Positions 46,924 through 56,332 of a stretch of DNA of 64,000 nucleotides are shown here, in pieces. The notes below the pieces were generated by a model. The model made no database searches and was not told where the DNA came from. It was given only the letters and a program-made list of their open reading frames with translations. The stretch's first letter is position 1; every line of letters starts with the position of its first letter. Origin of the DNA: Actinoplanes sp. NBC_00393. Lineage in GTDB: Bacteria; Actinomycetota; Actinomycetes; Mycobacteriales; Micromonosporaceae. A program made the position numbers and the translations under genes. Location: assembly GCF_036053395.1 (NCBI RefSeq), contig NZ_CP107942.1:710501-774500 (forward strand). The letters are read 5' to 3'.

Positions 46924-47614
46924 CAGCGCAGCTTGCCATGATCAGGTCGAGGTCGGTGCCCCAGCTGTCGAGGACGTCGCTGTGACCGTGTCGGCGGGCC
47001 AGGTCGGCGATGGCCGGGAACAGGCGCAGGGCACCGGTCGGCAGGTCGGCCGGCGTGAGTAGAACGTTCCAGTCGCCGGGGAGCGGGTGGGTGGACAGCT
47101 CCCACGGCAGGTACTTGTTGTACGGCCGCAGCCGGCCGTGCAGCGCGAAGACGGTTTCCAGCAGCCAGGGGACGGCCTCGATCTCGTCCAGATGTGCCAG
47201 CGGAGGATCGCCGTCGCGGCGGCTCTTGACCGCCCGGTAGAGCTGGTTGACGTACGCGTCCAGCATCGCCCGGGCGGCCTCGGTGGCCTCGGCGGGAGTC
47301 GGCACGGCCTGGCGCTCGACCAGGGCGGCGATGCCCCCGTCGAGCCGGTCGAGCAGGACCCGCGCGCCGCGGAAGCCGTAGCGGCGCCGCTGCACCGACG
47401 TGTCGGCGAGCGCCTCGACCGTGCAGACGGTCTCGTCCAACTCGGCGTTGCGGACCCGGTGCTGCCAGGGGTCGTCGAGCTCGGCGAGCACGATGGTCAC
47501 GTCGAGGTCGGAGTGCGCGGTGGCGAGACCCCGGGCGTGCGAGCCGGTCAGGATGACCCCGCGCACGCCCGGATCGGCAGCCGAGCCGGCCAGAACTCGT
47601 TCCAGCAAGTCCAT
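46856..47614 (-). CDS. Nucleotidyltransferase-domain protein, altered C-terminus
   Basis: 252 residues. The nucleotidyltransferase motif is clear near the N-terminus: ILTGSHARGLATAHSDLDVT (Gly-Ser, Asp-x-Asp). The helical part that follows (EIEAVPWLLETVFALHGR, RPYNKYLP) is as in aminoglycoside adenylyltransferase-like or kanamycin-type proteins. The last about 25 residues after DLIMAS are DinB-gene DNA read in another frame, so the natural end was lost in a deletion. The protein probably still folds. Confidence 0.8.
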   Translation of the reverse strand: MDLLERVLAGSAADPGVRGVILTGSHARGLATAHSDLDVTIVLAELDDPWQHRVRNAELDETVCTVEALADTSVQRRRYGFRGARVLLDRLDGGIAALVERQAVPTPAEATEAARAMLDAYVNQLYRAVKSRRDGDPPLAHLDEIEAVPWLLETVFALHGRLRPYNKYLPWELSTHPLPGDWNVLLTPADLPTGALRLFPAIADLARRHGHSDVLDSWGTDLDLIMASCADAGRLRVGHRPVARRDRHAGDP

Positions 47615-47632
47615 GCCGACATTGATATCGCT

Positions 47633-49018
47633 TTACCAACCGGACGGGGGCGCCTCGATGTGTACCGCCTTGGTCACGGTCATCTCGTCGAGGAGCTCAG
47701 GACCGTACCCGAAACCTTGGCCGGAACCGCGGCGCGGATGCGCGGCGCCACCGGGCGCACCGCCGAACACCGCGTTGATCTTCACAGTGCCGGCCGGCAG
47801 CTCCCGCCAGGCCTGCTGGGCGTGGCTCATCGAGGTGGTCAGGACCGTGGCGGCGAGCCCGTACGGCGAGTCCGCCGCCCGCGCCAGCGCCGAACCGAAC
47901 GAGTCCACCGTGACCACCGGCGCCACCGGGCCGAACGTCTCCTCCCGCACCACCGCCATGTCGTCGGTGCAGTCGGCGAGGACGGTCGGCGGATAGAAGG
48001 CGCCCGGCGCCTCCGGAACCGTCCCGCCGCAGAGCAGCCGCGCCCCGTCCCGGACCGCCGCCTGCACCTGGGCGTCGACGCCGTCGCGCAGCCGCCGGTC
48101 GACCAGCGGCCCGATCTGCGACTCCCACTGCGCGGCCTCGGCAACCAGGGCCTCGAGGAACGGCGCCGCCACGTCCCGGTGCACGTAGACCCGTTCGACC
48201 GCGACGCAGATCTGCCCCGAGTTCACGAACGCCCCGAGGGCCACCTGCTGTGCCGCCCACTTCGGGTCGACGCCGCTGTCGACGATCACCGGGTCGCTGC
48301 CGCCGTTCTCCAGCAGCGCCTTGGCGCCGGAGACCGCGCAGGCCGCGGCGATCGCCCGTCCGGTGGCGGTGGATCCGACGTGCGCGACCACGTCCACCTC
48401 GGCGGCGGCCAGGGCGGCGCCGACCGGGCCGTCCCCGTTGACCAGGTTCAGCACGCCCTCCGGGAAGTGCGGGGCGAGCAACTGGACGAGCCGCCAGCCG
48501 GTGGCCGGGGTGCGCTCGCTCGGCTTGTGCACCACGGTGTTGCCGGTGACCAGGGCGGCGCCGAGCAGGCCGCAGGAGACCGCGACCGGGTCGTTCCACG
48601 GGGTGATCACCGCGACCACGCCCCGCGGGCCGTACGCCATCAGGTCGATCGCCTCGTCGTTGCCGGCCAGGGCGCGACCACGGTGGACCGGGCCCAGTTC
48701 GGCGTACTGGCGCAGGGTGCCGACACCGGCCGCGATCGAGTCGCGGGCGCCGTCGACCGGCTTGCCCATCTCGGCGGACATGATCTCGGCGAGTTCGTCC
48801 GCGGCTGCCTCGACCGCGTTCGCCGCCGCGTGCAGAGCGGCGGCGCGGGCCGCGGGCGCGGTCCGGGCCCAGCCCGGTGCGGCGGCGCGGGCCACCTTCA
48901 CCGCTGCGGCCACATCGGCTTCGGAAGAGACGTGTACGCGCGACACCGGCGAATCGTCCCGGGGATTCAGAACAGTCAGGGTCCGGCCGTCGCCGCCGGG
49001 CTGTTCAACCTCATACAT
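47633..49018 (-). CDS. Aldehyde dehydrogenase family protein
   Basis: 461 residues, NAD(P)-dependent aldehyde dehydrogenase fold. VAVITPWNDPVAVSCGLLG, HKPSERTP and HVGSTATGRAI bind the cofactor; LLENGGSDP carries the general base Glu, and VNSGQICVAVERV the catalytic Cys; REETFGPVAP is near the C-terminus. Substrate unknown. ATG at 49018 is preferred, since an upstream start at 49042 adds eight unconserved residues. It is divergent from the glycan operon. Confidence 0.92.
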   Translation of the reverse strand: MYEVEQPGGDGRTLTVLNPRDDSPVSRVHVSSEADVAAAVKVARAAAPGWARTAPAARAAALHAAANAVEAAADELAEIMSAEMGKPVDGARDSIAAGVGTLRQYAELGPVHRGRALAGNDEAIDLMAYGPRGVVAVITPWNDPVAVSCGLLGAALVTGNTVVHKPSERTPATGWRLVQLLAPHFPEGVLNLVNGDGPVGAALAAAEVDVVAHVGSTATGRAIAAACAVSGAKALLENGGSDPVIVDSGVDPKWAAQQVALGAFVNSGQICVAVERVYVHRDVAAPFLEALVAEAAQWESQIGPLVDRRLRDGVDAQVQAAVRDGARLLCGGTVPEAPGAFYPPTVLADCTDDMAVVREETFGPVAPVVTVDSFGSALARAADSPYGLAATVLTTSMSHAQQAWRELPAGTVKINAVFGGAPGGAAHPRRGSGQGFGYGPELLDEMTVTKAVHIEAPPSGW

Positions 49019-49146
49019 GGGGCCAGTCTGCCCACACTGCATCGCATGAAACGTTGACTCACAGCAAAGATCCCCTTCCGGACGGTAACGATCAGTGCAG
49101 GTGGTGGTGCCGAAACCGCAATAAACCGGCCGTTCAGGAGAAGTCG

Positions 49147-49158
49147 ATGATCATGTGA
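49147..49158 (+). promoter_or_regulatory. Possible four-codon leader ORF before the glycan operon
   Basis: AGGAG at 49136-49140 is correctly spaced from ATG ATC ATG TGA, whereas the carbamoyltransferase ATG 34 bases later lacks a good ribosome site. A leader peptide or re-initiation step is possible. Confidence 0.35.
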
Positions 49159-49191
49159 GTAGACGCAAAATACCGGGGTAACCGCCGGACT

Positions 49192-50841
49192 ATGCGAGTA
49201 CTCGGGATCAACGCGATCTTCCATGATCCGTCGGCGGCACTGATCGTCGACGGTCGTGTGGTGGCTGCCGCGGAGGAAGAGCGGTTCAGTCGCCGCAAGC
49301 ACGGCAAGCGCCCGGTGCCGTTCTCCGCCTGGGAGCTTCCGGAGCTCGCCGCCGCCTGGTGCCTGGAGCAGGCCGGGCTCCGGCCCGGCGATCTGGACGC
49401 GGTGGCGTACTCCTTCGACCCGGACCTGTGCCGCGACCCCGCCGAGGCCGGCATCAACGACCCGTGGGACCACCTGCGCGTCGACTACGCCCGCCGGGCC
49501 CCGCAGTTCCTGGCCACCGCGCTGCCCGGCCTCGATCCCGAGCAGGTGCGGTTCGTGCCGCACCACGTCGCGCACGCCGCCTCGGCCGGGCTCAGCGTCG
49601 ACGGGCCGAGCGCGGTGCTGGTCCTGGACGGGCGCGGCGAGTCCGCGAGCCACCTGGCCGGCGCCTTCCGGGACGGGCAGCTGGAGACGTTCCGCAGCCA
49701 GGAGCTGCCGCACTCGCTCGGCCTGCTCTACGAGGACCTGACCCGGCACCTCGGGTTCATGCACTCCAGCGACGAGTACAAGGTGATGGCGCTCGCCTCG
49801 TACGGCCGGCCCAAGTTCATCGGGCTGCTGCGCGACCTGGTGCGGGCCAAGGGTGACGGCGGCTTCACCGTGGACCGCATCGACTGGGACGCGCTGGCCA
49901 AGGCCCGGACCGCCGACGGCGAGATGACCGAGGCGCACGCCGACCTGGCGTCCAGCGTGCAGGTGCGGCTCGAGGAGGTGCTGCTCGACCTGGCCCGGTG
50001 GACGTACGAGGCGTCCGGTGGCGTGAAGACGCTGACCATGGCCGGCGGCACCGCCCTGAACTGCGTCGCGAACGCGCGGATCGCCGCCGAGGGCCCGTTC
50101 GAGCGGGTCTGGGTGCAGCCGGCCGCGGGTGACGCGGGCACCGCCCTCGGCGCGGCCCTGGCCCTGACGAAGCAGCACATCCCGTTCGGCACCGCCGCGC
50201 TCGGCCGGGGCTGGAGCGACGACGAACTCGAGGCCGAGCTCAAGCGTGCCGCGGTGCCGTACACGAAGCCTGCGTCGATCGCCGCCGAGGCCGCCGAGGT
50301 GCTCGCCCGCAACGGGATCGTCGCCTGGTACCAGGGACGCAGCGAGTACGGCCCGCGCGCGCTGGGCCACCGCTCTCTGCTCGCCCATCCCGGCGACCAG
50401 GACACCCAGACCCGGATGAACGACGTGAAGGGCCGCGAGCAGTTCCGCCCGATCGCCCCGATGGTCCGGGCCGTACGGTTCGGCGACATCTTCGAAGGCG
50501 TCTACCCGAGCCCGTACATGCTCTTCGTGCACAAGGTGAAGCCGGAGTGGAAGGACCGCATCCCGGCGGTCACCCACGTCGACGGCACCGCCCGGGTGCA
50601 GACCGTGCACACCGAGACCGAGCCGCTGGTCGCCGAGATGCTCGCCGAGTTCGAGCAGCGCACCGGCCTGCCGGTGGTGGTGAACACCTCGCTGAACACG
50701 GCCGGCCGGCCGATGGTCGACACCCCGCGCGAGGCTCTGGAGCTGTTCGGCTCGGCGCCGGTCGACCTGCTGGCCATCGGGCCGTTCGCGGTCCATCGGA
50801 GCGAGATCTACCGGAGCGAAGCCGACCGGAGCGCCCGTTGA
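49192..50841 (+). CDS. Carbamoyltransferase (NodU/CmcH/TobZ family)
   Basis: 549 residues. N-terminal Kae1-like ASKHA domain: MRVLGINAIFHDPSAALIVD, then VPHHVAHAASAGL with metal-binding histidines. C-terminal YrdC-like domain: GRSEYGPRALGHRSLLA and FRPIAPMV. The family makes carbamoyl-AMP from carbamoyl phosphate and ATP and moves the carbamoyl group to a sugar or other hydroxyl. First gene of the operon, so the likely acceptor is the glycan made by the downstream enzymes. Its stop overlaps the TTG start of the next gene. Confidence 0.93.
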   Translation: MRVLGINAIFHDPSAALIVDGRVVAAAEEERFSRRKHGKRPVPFSAWELPELAAAWCLEQAGLRPGDLDAVAYSFDPDLCRDPAEAGINDPWDHLRVDYARRAPQFLATALPGLDPEQVRFVPHHVAHAASAGLSVDGPSAVLVLDGRGESASHLAGAFRDGQLETFRSQELPHSLGLLYEDLTRHLGFMHSSDEYKVMALASYGRPKFIGLLRDLVRAKGDGGFTVDRIDWDALAKARTADGEMTEAHADLASSVQVRLEEVLLDLARWTYEASGGVKTLTMAGGTALNCVANARIAAEGPFERVWVQPAAGDAGTALGAALALTKQHIPFGTAALGRGWSDDELEAELKRAAVPYTKPASIAAEAAEVLARNGIVAWYQGRSEYGPRALGHRSLLAHPGDQDTQTRMNDVKGREQFRPIAPMVRAVRFGDIFEGVYPSPYMLFVHKVKPEWKDRIPAVTHVDGTARVQTVHTETEPLVAEMLAEFEQRTGLPVVVNTSLNTAGRPMVDTPREALELFGSAPVDLLAIGPFAVHRSEIYRSEADRSAR

Positions 50842-51971
50842 CCGGCGTCAGCGTCGTCATACCCACGCTCGGGCGGCCCAGCCTGCACGAACTCCTGCGC
50901 GCGCTCGGCCCGCTGCCCGAGTCGACGGAGCTGATCGTCGTCGACGACCGGGCGGACCGCGACGTTCCGCTCGAGCTGCCCGGCGCGCGGATCCTGCCGG
51001 GCCGGGCCGCCGGGCCGGCCGCGGCCCGCAACATCGGCTGGCGGGCCGCCCGGCACGAGTGGGTGGCGTTCCTCGACGACGACGTGCTGCCCGATCCCGG
51101 CTGGGCCGAGGCGCTCGCTGCCGATCTGGACGGCGCCGGCCCGCAGGTCGGCGGGGTGCAGGCCCGGCTGCACGTCCCGCTGCCCGCGGACCGCCGGCCG
51201 ACCGACTGGGAGCGGGTCACCGCGGGCCTCGCCGACGGGGAGTGGATCACCGCGGACATGGCCTACCGTCGGGCGGCGCTGGCCCGCGTCGGCGGCTTCG
51301 ACGAGCGGCTGCCGCGCGCTTTCCGGGAGGACGCCGAGTTGGCGCACCGGATCCGGGAGGCAGGCTGGGAGCTGCGGCGCGGGCTTCGATCAACGACCCA
51401 TCCGGTACGCCCGGAGCGTCGCTGGGTCAGCGTACGCACCCAGCGCGGCAACACCGACGACGCGCTGCTCCGCCGCCTCTACGGCCCGGACTGGCGGGAC
51501 CGGCTCGGCATCCCGCCCGGCCGCCGCCACCGGCACGCCGCGATCACCCTGGCCGGCGCGGCAGCCCTGGCCTGCGGTGTCGCCGGTGCGGTGACCGGCC
51601 GCCGGAGCTGGTCGGCCGCCGCCGCGGTGGCCGGCGCCGCCTGGGCCGCCGGCACCGCCGAGTTCGCCGCGGCCCGCATCGCCCCCGGCCCGCGCGACGC
51701 CCGCGAGGTCACCACGATGCTGCTGACCAGCGCGGCCATCCCTCCGATGGCGATCACCCACTGGGTCCGCGGCTGGCTCCGCTGGCGCTCAGCCCAGCCG
51801 ATGCCGGCGCCCGCCTTCTTCCTCGGCACCGAAGCGGCCCGCAGCGTCGGTTCGGCCCGCAGCGCCGGTTCGGCCCGCAGCATTGACGAGGCCCGCAGCG
51901 CTGAAGAAGCCCGCAGCGTGGAAGAGGCCCGCAGCGCCGGCGAGGCCGCGATCGCGGAGGCCGGCCGGTGA
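50838..51971 (+). CDS. GT2-family glycosyltransferase with membrane helices and repeat tail
   Basis: 377 residues. A TTG start overlaps the preceding stop (TTGA); no other start precedes the conserved VSVVIPTLGRPSLHELLRAL. FLDDDVLPDPG is the metal-binding motif and ADMAYRRAALARVGGFDERL the acceptor region. Two hydrophobic segments (AAITLAGAAALACGVAGAVT; TTMLLTSAAIPPMAITHWV) anchor it to the membrane. The C-terminal tail has six in-frame 18-bp repeats, giving ARSxxx hexapeptides. The GmhB-GT9 gene starts on its stop. Confidence 0.88.
   Translation: MTGVSVVIPTLGRPSLHELLRALGPLPESTELIVVDDRADRDVPLELPGARILPGRAAGPAAARNIGWRAARHEWVAFLDDDVLPDPGWAEALAADLDGAGPQVGGVQARLHVPLPADRRPTDWERVTAGLADGEWITADMAYRRAALARVGGFDERLPRAFREDAELAHRIREAGWELRRGLRSTTHPVRPERRWVSVRTQRGNTDDALLRRLYGPDWRDRLGIPPGRRHRHAAITLAGAAALACGVAGAVTGRRSWSAAAAVAGAAWAAGTAEFAAARIAPGPRDAREVTTMLLTSAAIPPMAITHWVRGWLRWRSAQPMPAPAFFLGTEAARSVGSARSAGSARSIDEARSAEEARSVEEARSAGEAAIAEAGR
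51837..51944 (+). repeat. Six 18-bp in-frame repeats in the GT2 tail
   Basis: Units begin with gcccgcagc and encode ARSVGS, ARSAGS, ARSIDE, ARSAEE, ARSVEE, ARSAGE; a charged, probably helical tail. Confidence 0.9.
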
Positions 51972-53626
51972 GCGGCGCCCTCTACGACGCGGTCCTGTTC
52001 GACCGGGACGGGACGCTCGTCGTCGACGTCCCCTACAACGGCGACCCGGAGCTCGTGCGGTTGATGCCCGGCGCGAAGGCCGCCCTGGACCGGCTGCGCG
52101 CCGCCGGCCTGCGCCTCGGCGTGGTCACCAACCAGTCCGGGCTGGCCCGCGGCCGGTTCACCGCGGAGCAGCTCGCCGCGGTCAATGCCCGGGTCGAGGA
52201 GCTGCTCGGGCCGTTCGACACCTGGCAGGTGTGCCCGCACGACGACACCGCCGGCTGCGCCTGCCGCAAGCCGGCCCCCGGCATGGTCATCGCCGCCGCG
52301 GCCGCGCTCGGCACCACGCCCGGCCGCTGCGTGGTGGTCGGCGACATCGGCCGGGACATGGAAGCCGCCCTGGCCGCAGGCGCCACCGGCATCCTGGTGC
52401 CCACCGACGTCACCCTCCCGCCGGAGATCGCCGCCGCTCCGCACCGGGCCGCCGACCTGTCCGCGGCCGCTGACCTGATCCTGACCCGGCAGGCCCTGGT
52501 GACCCCGGCACCCCGCCCGGCAACGCCCGGCCAAGACCCGGCGACGCCCGGCACGGATCCGGCAACCCCCGGCACGGACCCGGCGAAGCCGGGCCCGATC
52601 ACGCGGAGGCCCGGCACGGTGCTGGCGGTCAGGTCCGATTCGGCCGGGGACGTGCTGGTCACCGGCCCGGCCATCCGCGCGCTCAAAGCCGGCGCCGACC
52701 GGGTCGTGCTGCTGTGCGGCCCGCGCGGCCGGTCCGCCGCCGAACTGCTCCCCGGCGTGGACGAGATCATCGAATGGCGGCTGCCGTGGATCGACCCCGA
52801 GCCGGGCCCGGTCGACGCCGACGACATGCGGGCGCTCACCGAGCGGCTGCGGGCCGTGAACGCCGACGAGGCGGTCGTCTTCACCTCGTTCCACCAGTCC
52901 GCTCTGCCGCTCGCGCTGCTGCTCCGCACGGCCGGGGTCGCCCGGATCACCGCGATCAGCGAGGACTATCCCGGGTCGCTGCTGGACGTACGTCATCGCG
53001 TACCCCTCGGTCTGCCGGAACCGGAACGTGCCCGCAGCATCGCGGCAGCGGCGGGATTCGGTCTCCCGGAGGGAGACGACGGGCGCCTGAGGGTGACCGC
53101 GCCGCCCACCGGCCGTGGTGACTACCTGGTGGTGCATCCCGGAGCGAGTTGCGAGGCCCGGTCCTGCCCGCCGGAGAACCTGCGCCGGATCGTCGCCGCG
53201 CTGGCCGATGCCGGGCATCGCGTCCTGGTCACCGGCGGTCCGGGGGAGCGGCACCTCGCCGCGTTCGTCGCCGGTGACGCCGGCACCGACGCCGGCCCGA
53301 TGCCCCTGGAAGATCTCGCCACGCTGATCGCCGGCGCGGCCTGCCTGATCGTCGCGAACACCGGCCCGGCGCACCTGGCCGCGGCCGTCGGAACTCCGGT
53401 GATCAGCCTGTACGCCCCCACCGTCCCCTACGGCCAGTGGGGTCCCTACCGGGTCCCCGCGGTCCGTCTCGGCGACGCCGCCGCGGCGTGCCGGGACACC
53501 CGGGCCACCCGCTGCCCGATCCCGGGCCACCCCTGCCTGGCGACGGTCGAGCCGCGGGACGTCCTGGACGCGGTCCGCCGGATCGGCGTGACCGACCACC
53601 CCTTGATGGAAGCTGAGGCCGCGTGA
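51968..53626 (+). CDS. GmhB-type heptose-bisphosphate phosphatase fused to GT9 heptosyltransferase
   Basis: 552 residues, two enzymes in one chain. N-terminal HAD-IIIA phosphatase (about 1-175): FDRDGT gives Asp12/Asp14, TNQSG, and the GmhB zinc motif C-P-H-x5-C-x-C at Cys89/His91/Cys97/Cys99 with RKPAPGM. A linker of about 28 residues with PATPGTD repeats leads to a GT9 (heptosyltransferase-like) domain (about 215-552): [55 protein letters not shown]. It should remove the 7-phosphate of heptose 1,7-bisphosphate, made by the kinase domain of HldE, and transfer a sugar. GTG start overlaps the previous stop. Confidence 0.9.
   Translation: MSGALYDAVLFDRDGTLVVDVPYNGDPELVRLMPGAKAALDRLRAAGLRLGVVTNQSGLARGRFTAEQLAAVNARVEELLGPFDTWQVCPHDDTAGCACRKPAPGMVIAAAAALGTTPGRCVVVGDIGRDMEAALAAGATGILVPTDVTLPPEIAAAPHRAADLSAAADLILTRQALVTPAPRPATPGQDPATPGTDPATPGTDPAKPGPITRRPGTVLAVRSDSAGDVLVTGPAIRALKAGADRVVLLCGPRGRSAAELLPGVDEIIEWRLPWIDPEPGPVDADDMRALTERLRAVNADEAVVFTSFHQSALPLALLLRTAGVARITAISEDYPGSLLDVRHRVPLGLPEPERARSIAAAAGFGLPEGDDGRLRVTAPPTGRGDYLVVHPGASCEARSCPPENLRRIVAALADAGHRVLVTGGPGERHLAAFVAGDAGTDAGPMPLEDLATLIAGAACLIVANTGPAHLAAAVGTPVISLYAPTVPYGQWGPYRVPAVRLGDAAAACRDTRATRCPIPGHPCLATVEPRDVLDAVRRIGVTDHPLMEAEAA
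52516..52600 (+). repeat. 21-bp repeat encoding the domain linker
   Basis: Four units of about 21 bp encode [27 protein letters not shown] between the phosphatase and glycosyltransferase domains. Confidence 0.8.
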
Positions 53627-54543
53627 ACATCCTGCTCTGGCATGTGCACGGCTCCTGGACGACCTCGTTCGTCCAGGGCAAACACCGCTATCTGGTGCCG
53701 GTGAACGCGGAGCGCGACGCCTGGGGCCGTGGCCGGGCACGCACGTTCGACTGGCCGGAGACGGTGGAGGAGTTACCCCTCGACCAGATCAAGGACATCG
53801 ACGTCGCGATCGCGCAGCGGCCCGAGGAGCTGGACCTGATCCCGCCGCACGTGCCGGTGATCTACGTGGAGCACAACACCCCGAAGGGCGACGTGCCGAA
53901 CTCCCGGCACCCGCTCGCCGACCGGGACGACGTGCTGATCGCGCACGTCACGCACTTCAACGAGCTGTTCTGGGACTGTGGCGGCACCCGCACCACGGTG
54001 ATCGAGCACGGCATCGTCGAACCGAAGGCCCGGTGGTCGGGCGAGCTGGAGCGGCTGGCCATCGTCACCAACGAGCCGGTCCGCCGGCAGCGGGTGACCG
54101 GCACCGACCTGTTCCCGAAGTTCGCGGCGGTGGCGCCGCTCGACGTGTTCGGGATGGGCGTCGCCGGCCTGGAGGGGGTGACGGCCCACGACGACCCGCC
54201 GCAGCACCTGATGCACACCGAGGTGGCGAAGCGGCGCGCCTACCTGCACCTCTGCCGGTGGACCTCGCTCGGCCTGAGCCTGATCGAGGCCATGCAGATG
54301 GGCATGCCGGTGATCGCGCTGGCCACCACCGAGGCGATCGCCGCGGTCCCGCCGGACGCCGGGGTCCTCTCCACCCGGGTGGACACCCTCGTCGACGCCG
54401 CGCAGTGGCTGATCGACGAACCGGACGCCGCGGCCCGCCTCGGCGAGCGCGCCCGGCAGGTGGCCCTCGCCCGGTACGGGCTGGACCGCTTCCTCGCCGA
54501 CTGGGACCGACTGCTGGAGGAGGAGACATGCGCATCGCGATGA
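53623..54543 (+). CDS. Glycosyltransferase, GT-B fold
   Basis: 306 residues. [20 protein letters not shown] opens the domain; [12 protein letters not shown] and [15 protein letters not shown] are conserved in a small group of actinobacterial proteins next to heptose genes, and [19 protein letters not shown] is the donor-site E-x7-E-like segment. The usual GT4 linker region is short. The acceptor and donor are not known. GTG start overlaps the previous stop; its last 16 bases overlap the next gene. Confidence 0.8.
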   Translation: MNILLWHVHGSWTTSFVQGKHRYLVPVNAERDAWGRGRARTFDWPETVEELPLDQIKDIDVAIAQRPEELDLIPPHVPVIYVEHNTPKGDVPNSRHPLADRDDVLIAHVTHFNELFWDCGGTRTTVIEHGIVEPKARWSGELERLAIVTNEPVRRQRVTGTDLFPKFAAVAPLDVFGMGVAGLEGVTAHDDPPQHLMHTEVAKRRAYLHLCRWTSLGLSLIEAMQMGMPVIALATTEAIAAVPPDAGVLSTRVDTLVDAAQWLIDEPDAAARLGERARQVALARYGLDRFLADWDRLLEEETCASR

Positions 54544-55730
54544 TCTCGGAGCACGCCAGCCCTCTCGCGGCGCTCGGCGGGGTCGACGCCGGCGGGCAGA
54601 ACTCGCACGTCGCCGAACTGGCCGCGGCGCTCGCCGGGCACGGCCACGAGGTGCGCGTCTACACCCGGCGGGACAACCCGGACCTGCCCCAGGTCGTTCC
54701 GATGGGGGAGCGGGTCGAGGTGGTGCACGTGCCCGCCGGGCCGGCCGGGGTGCTGCCGAAGGACGAGCTGCTGCCGTACATGGGGGAGTTCGCGGAGTGG
54801 ATGGCCGCGGACTGGCGCGACGAGTGGCGCCCGAACGTGGCGCACGCGCACTTCTGGATGAGCGGTCTGGCCGCGCTGGACGCCGGGCAGGCCTGCGGGG
54901 TGCCGGTGGTGCAGACCTTCCACGCGCTCGGCTCGGTGAAGCGGCGGCACCAGGGCGCCGCGGACACCAGCCCGTCCGGGCGGATCGGGTACGAGCGGCA
55001 CCTCGGGCGCAGTGTCGACCGGGTCATCGTGCAGTGCCGGGACGAGATCGCCGAGCTGCTGAAACTCGGTGTGCCCCGGTCCCGGATGCACCTGGTCCCG
55101 TCCGGGGTGAACACCGAACGGTTCAGCTCCCGCGGCCCGGTGGCGCCCCGCACCGGGAGCCTGACCCGGATCCTCACGGTGGCCCGGCTGGTCGAGCGCA
55201 AGGGTGTCGAGGACACCATCCGGGCGCTCGCCGCGGTGCCGGGCGCCGAGCTGGTCGTGGTGGGCGGTCCGCCGGCGGCCGAGCTGGCCGACGATCCGTA
55301 CGCCCGGCGGCTGCGCGCCCTCGCCGAGCACTGCCGCGTCGCCGACCGGGTCACCCTGGCCGGCGCTGTTCCGGCGCACAAGATGCCGCGGTGGTACCGC
55401 TCGGCCGACATCGTCGCCGCGACCCCGTGGTACGAGCCGTTCGGCCTGACCCCGCTCGAGGCGATGGCCTGCGGGGTGCCGGTCGTCGCCACCGCGGTCG
55501 GCGGACTGACCGACACCGTGGTCGACGGCGTCACCGGTGATCTGGTCCCACCCCGTGATCCGCGGGCGCTGGCCGCCGCGCTGCGCCGGCTCGTGGGGGA
55601 CGAGGTACGCCGGTTCGCGTACGCCGCCGCCGCCGAGGACCGGGCGGCCGCCTCCTACTCCTGGCCCCGCATCGCCGAACGCCTGTCCGCCGTCTACTCC
55701 ACCGTCGCTGATCGAGAGGTTGCCGCGTGA
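54528..55730 (+). CDS. GT4-family glycosyltransferase
   Basis: 400 residues. [20 protein letters not shown] is the MshA/sucrose-phosphate-synthase-like N-terminal loop. [17 protein letters not shown] and [20 protein letters not shown] bind the donor (E-x7-E motif). MshA acts on inositol phosphate, but several paralogues use other acceptors, and this one sits in the heptose operon, so the acceptor is probably the growing glycan. The ATG at 54528 follows GGAGGAGG. The next start overlaps its stop (GTGA). Confidence 0.92.
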   Translation: MRIAMISEHASPLAALGGVDAGGQNSHVAELAAALAGHGHEVRVYTRRDNPDLPQVVPMGERVEVVHVPAGPAGVLPKDELLPYMGEFAEWMAADWRDEWRPNVAHAHFWMSGLAALDAGQACGVPVVQTFHALGSVKRRHQGAADTSPSGRIGYERHLGRSVDRVIVQCRDEIAELLKLGVPRSRMHLVPSGVNTERFSSRGPVAPRTGSLTRILTVARLVERKGVEDTIRALAAVPGAELVVVGGPPAAELADDPYARRLRALAEHCRVADRVTLAGAVPAHKMPRWYRSADIVAATPWYEPFGLTPLEAMACGVPVVATAVGGLTDTVVDGVTGDLVPPRDPRALAAALRRLVGDEVRRFAYAAAAEDRAAASYSWPRIAERLSAVYSTVADREVAA

Positions 55731-56332
55731 ACAACCCCCTGGAGAGTCACCTGAACGGGCTGGCGGACGCGCTCGACGCGTACCGGGAGAAGGCCGACAT
55801 CCTCGAGGTCTGGGGCGCCCACCTGGCCCGCCACCTCGGCGCCGGCGGCCGTCTGCTGGTCGCCGGCAACGGCGGCAGCGCGGCCGAGGCCCAGCACCTG
55901 GCCGCCGAACTGGTCGGCCGGCTGCGCGACGAGCGGATGCCGCTCTCCGCGATCGCGCTCACCCCGGACTCCTCGGCGGTCACCGCGATCAGCAACGACT
56001 ACGGCTTCGAGGAGGTCTTCGCCCGTCAGGTCCGCGCCCACGGCCGGCCCGGCGACGTGCTGATGGTGCTCTCCACGAGCGGCCGCAGCCCGAACCTGAT
56101 CGCCGCGGTGGAAGCCGCCAAGGAGCTGGGTCTGCACACGTGGGCGCTGGTCGGCGAGGCGCCGAACCCGCTCGCCGACGTCTGCGACGAGGCGCTCTGC
56201 TGCCCGTCCCCGGACAGCCAGGTGGTGCAGGAGCTGCACCTGGTCTCGGTGCACGTGATGTGCGAGTACCTGGACCGGTACCTGCTCCCTTTCGTCGCAG
56301 CGACACAGCGGAAGGAGATGGCCGCGGTATGA
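55727..56332 (+). CDS. gmhA: Sedoheptulose 7-phosphate isomerase
   Basis: 201 residues. SIS-domain isomerase converting sedoheptulose 7-phosphate to D-glycero-D-manno-heptose 7-phosphate, the first step of heptose synthesis. [18 protein letters not shown] carries the phosphate-binding and catalytic Glu region, [20 protein letters not shown] binds phosphate, and [16 protein letters not shown] holds the catalytic His. GTG start overlaps the previous stop; the HldE start overlaps its own stop. Confidence 0.93.
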   Translation: MNNPLESHLNGLADALDAYREKADILEVWGAHLARHLGAGGRLLVAGNGGSAAEAQHLAAELVGRLRDERMPLSAIALTPDSSAVTAISNDYGFEEVFARQVRAHGRPGDVLMVLSTSGRSPNLIAAVEAAKELGLHTWALVGEAPNPLADVCDEALCCPSPDSQVVQELHLVSVHVMCEYLDRYLLPFVAATQRKEMAAV

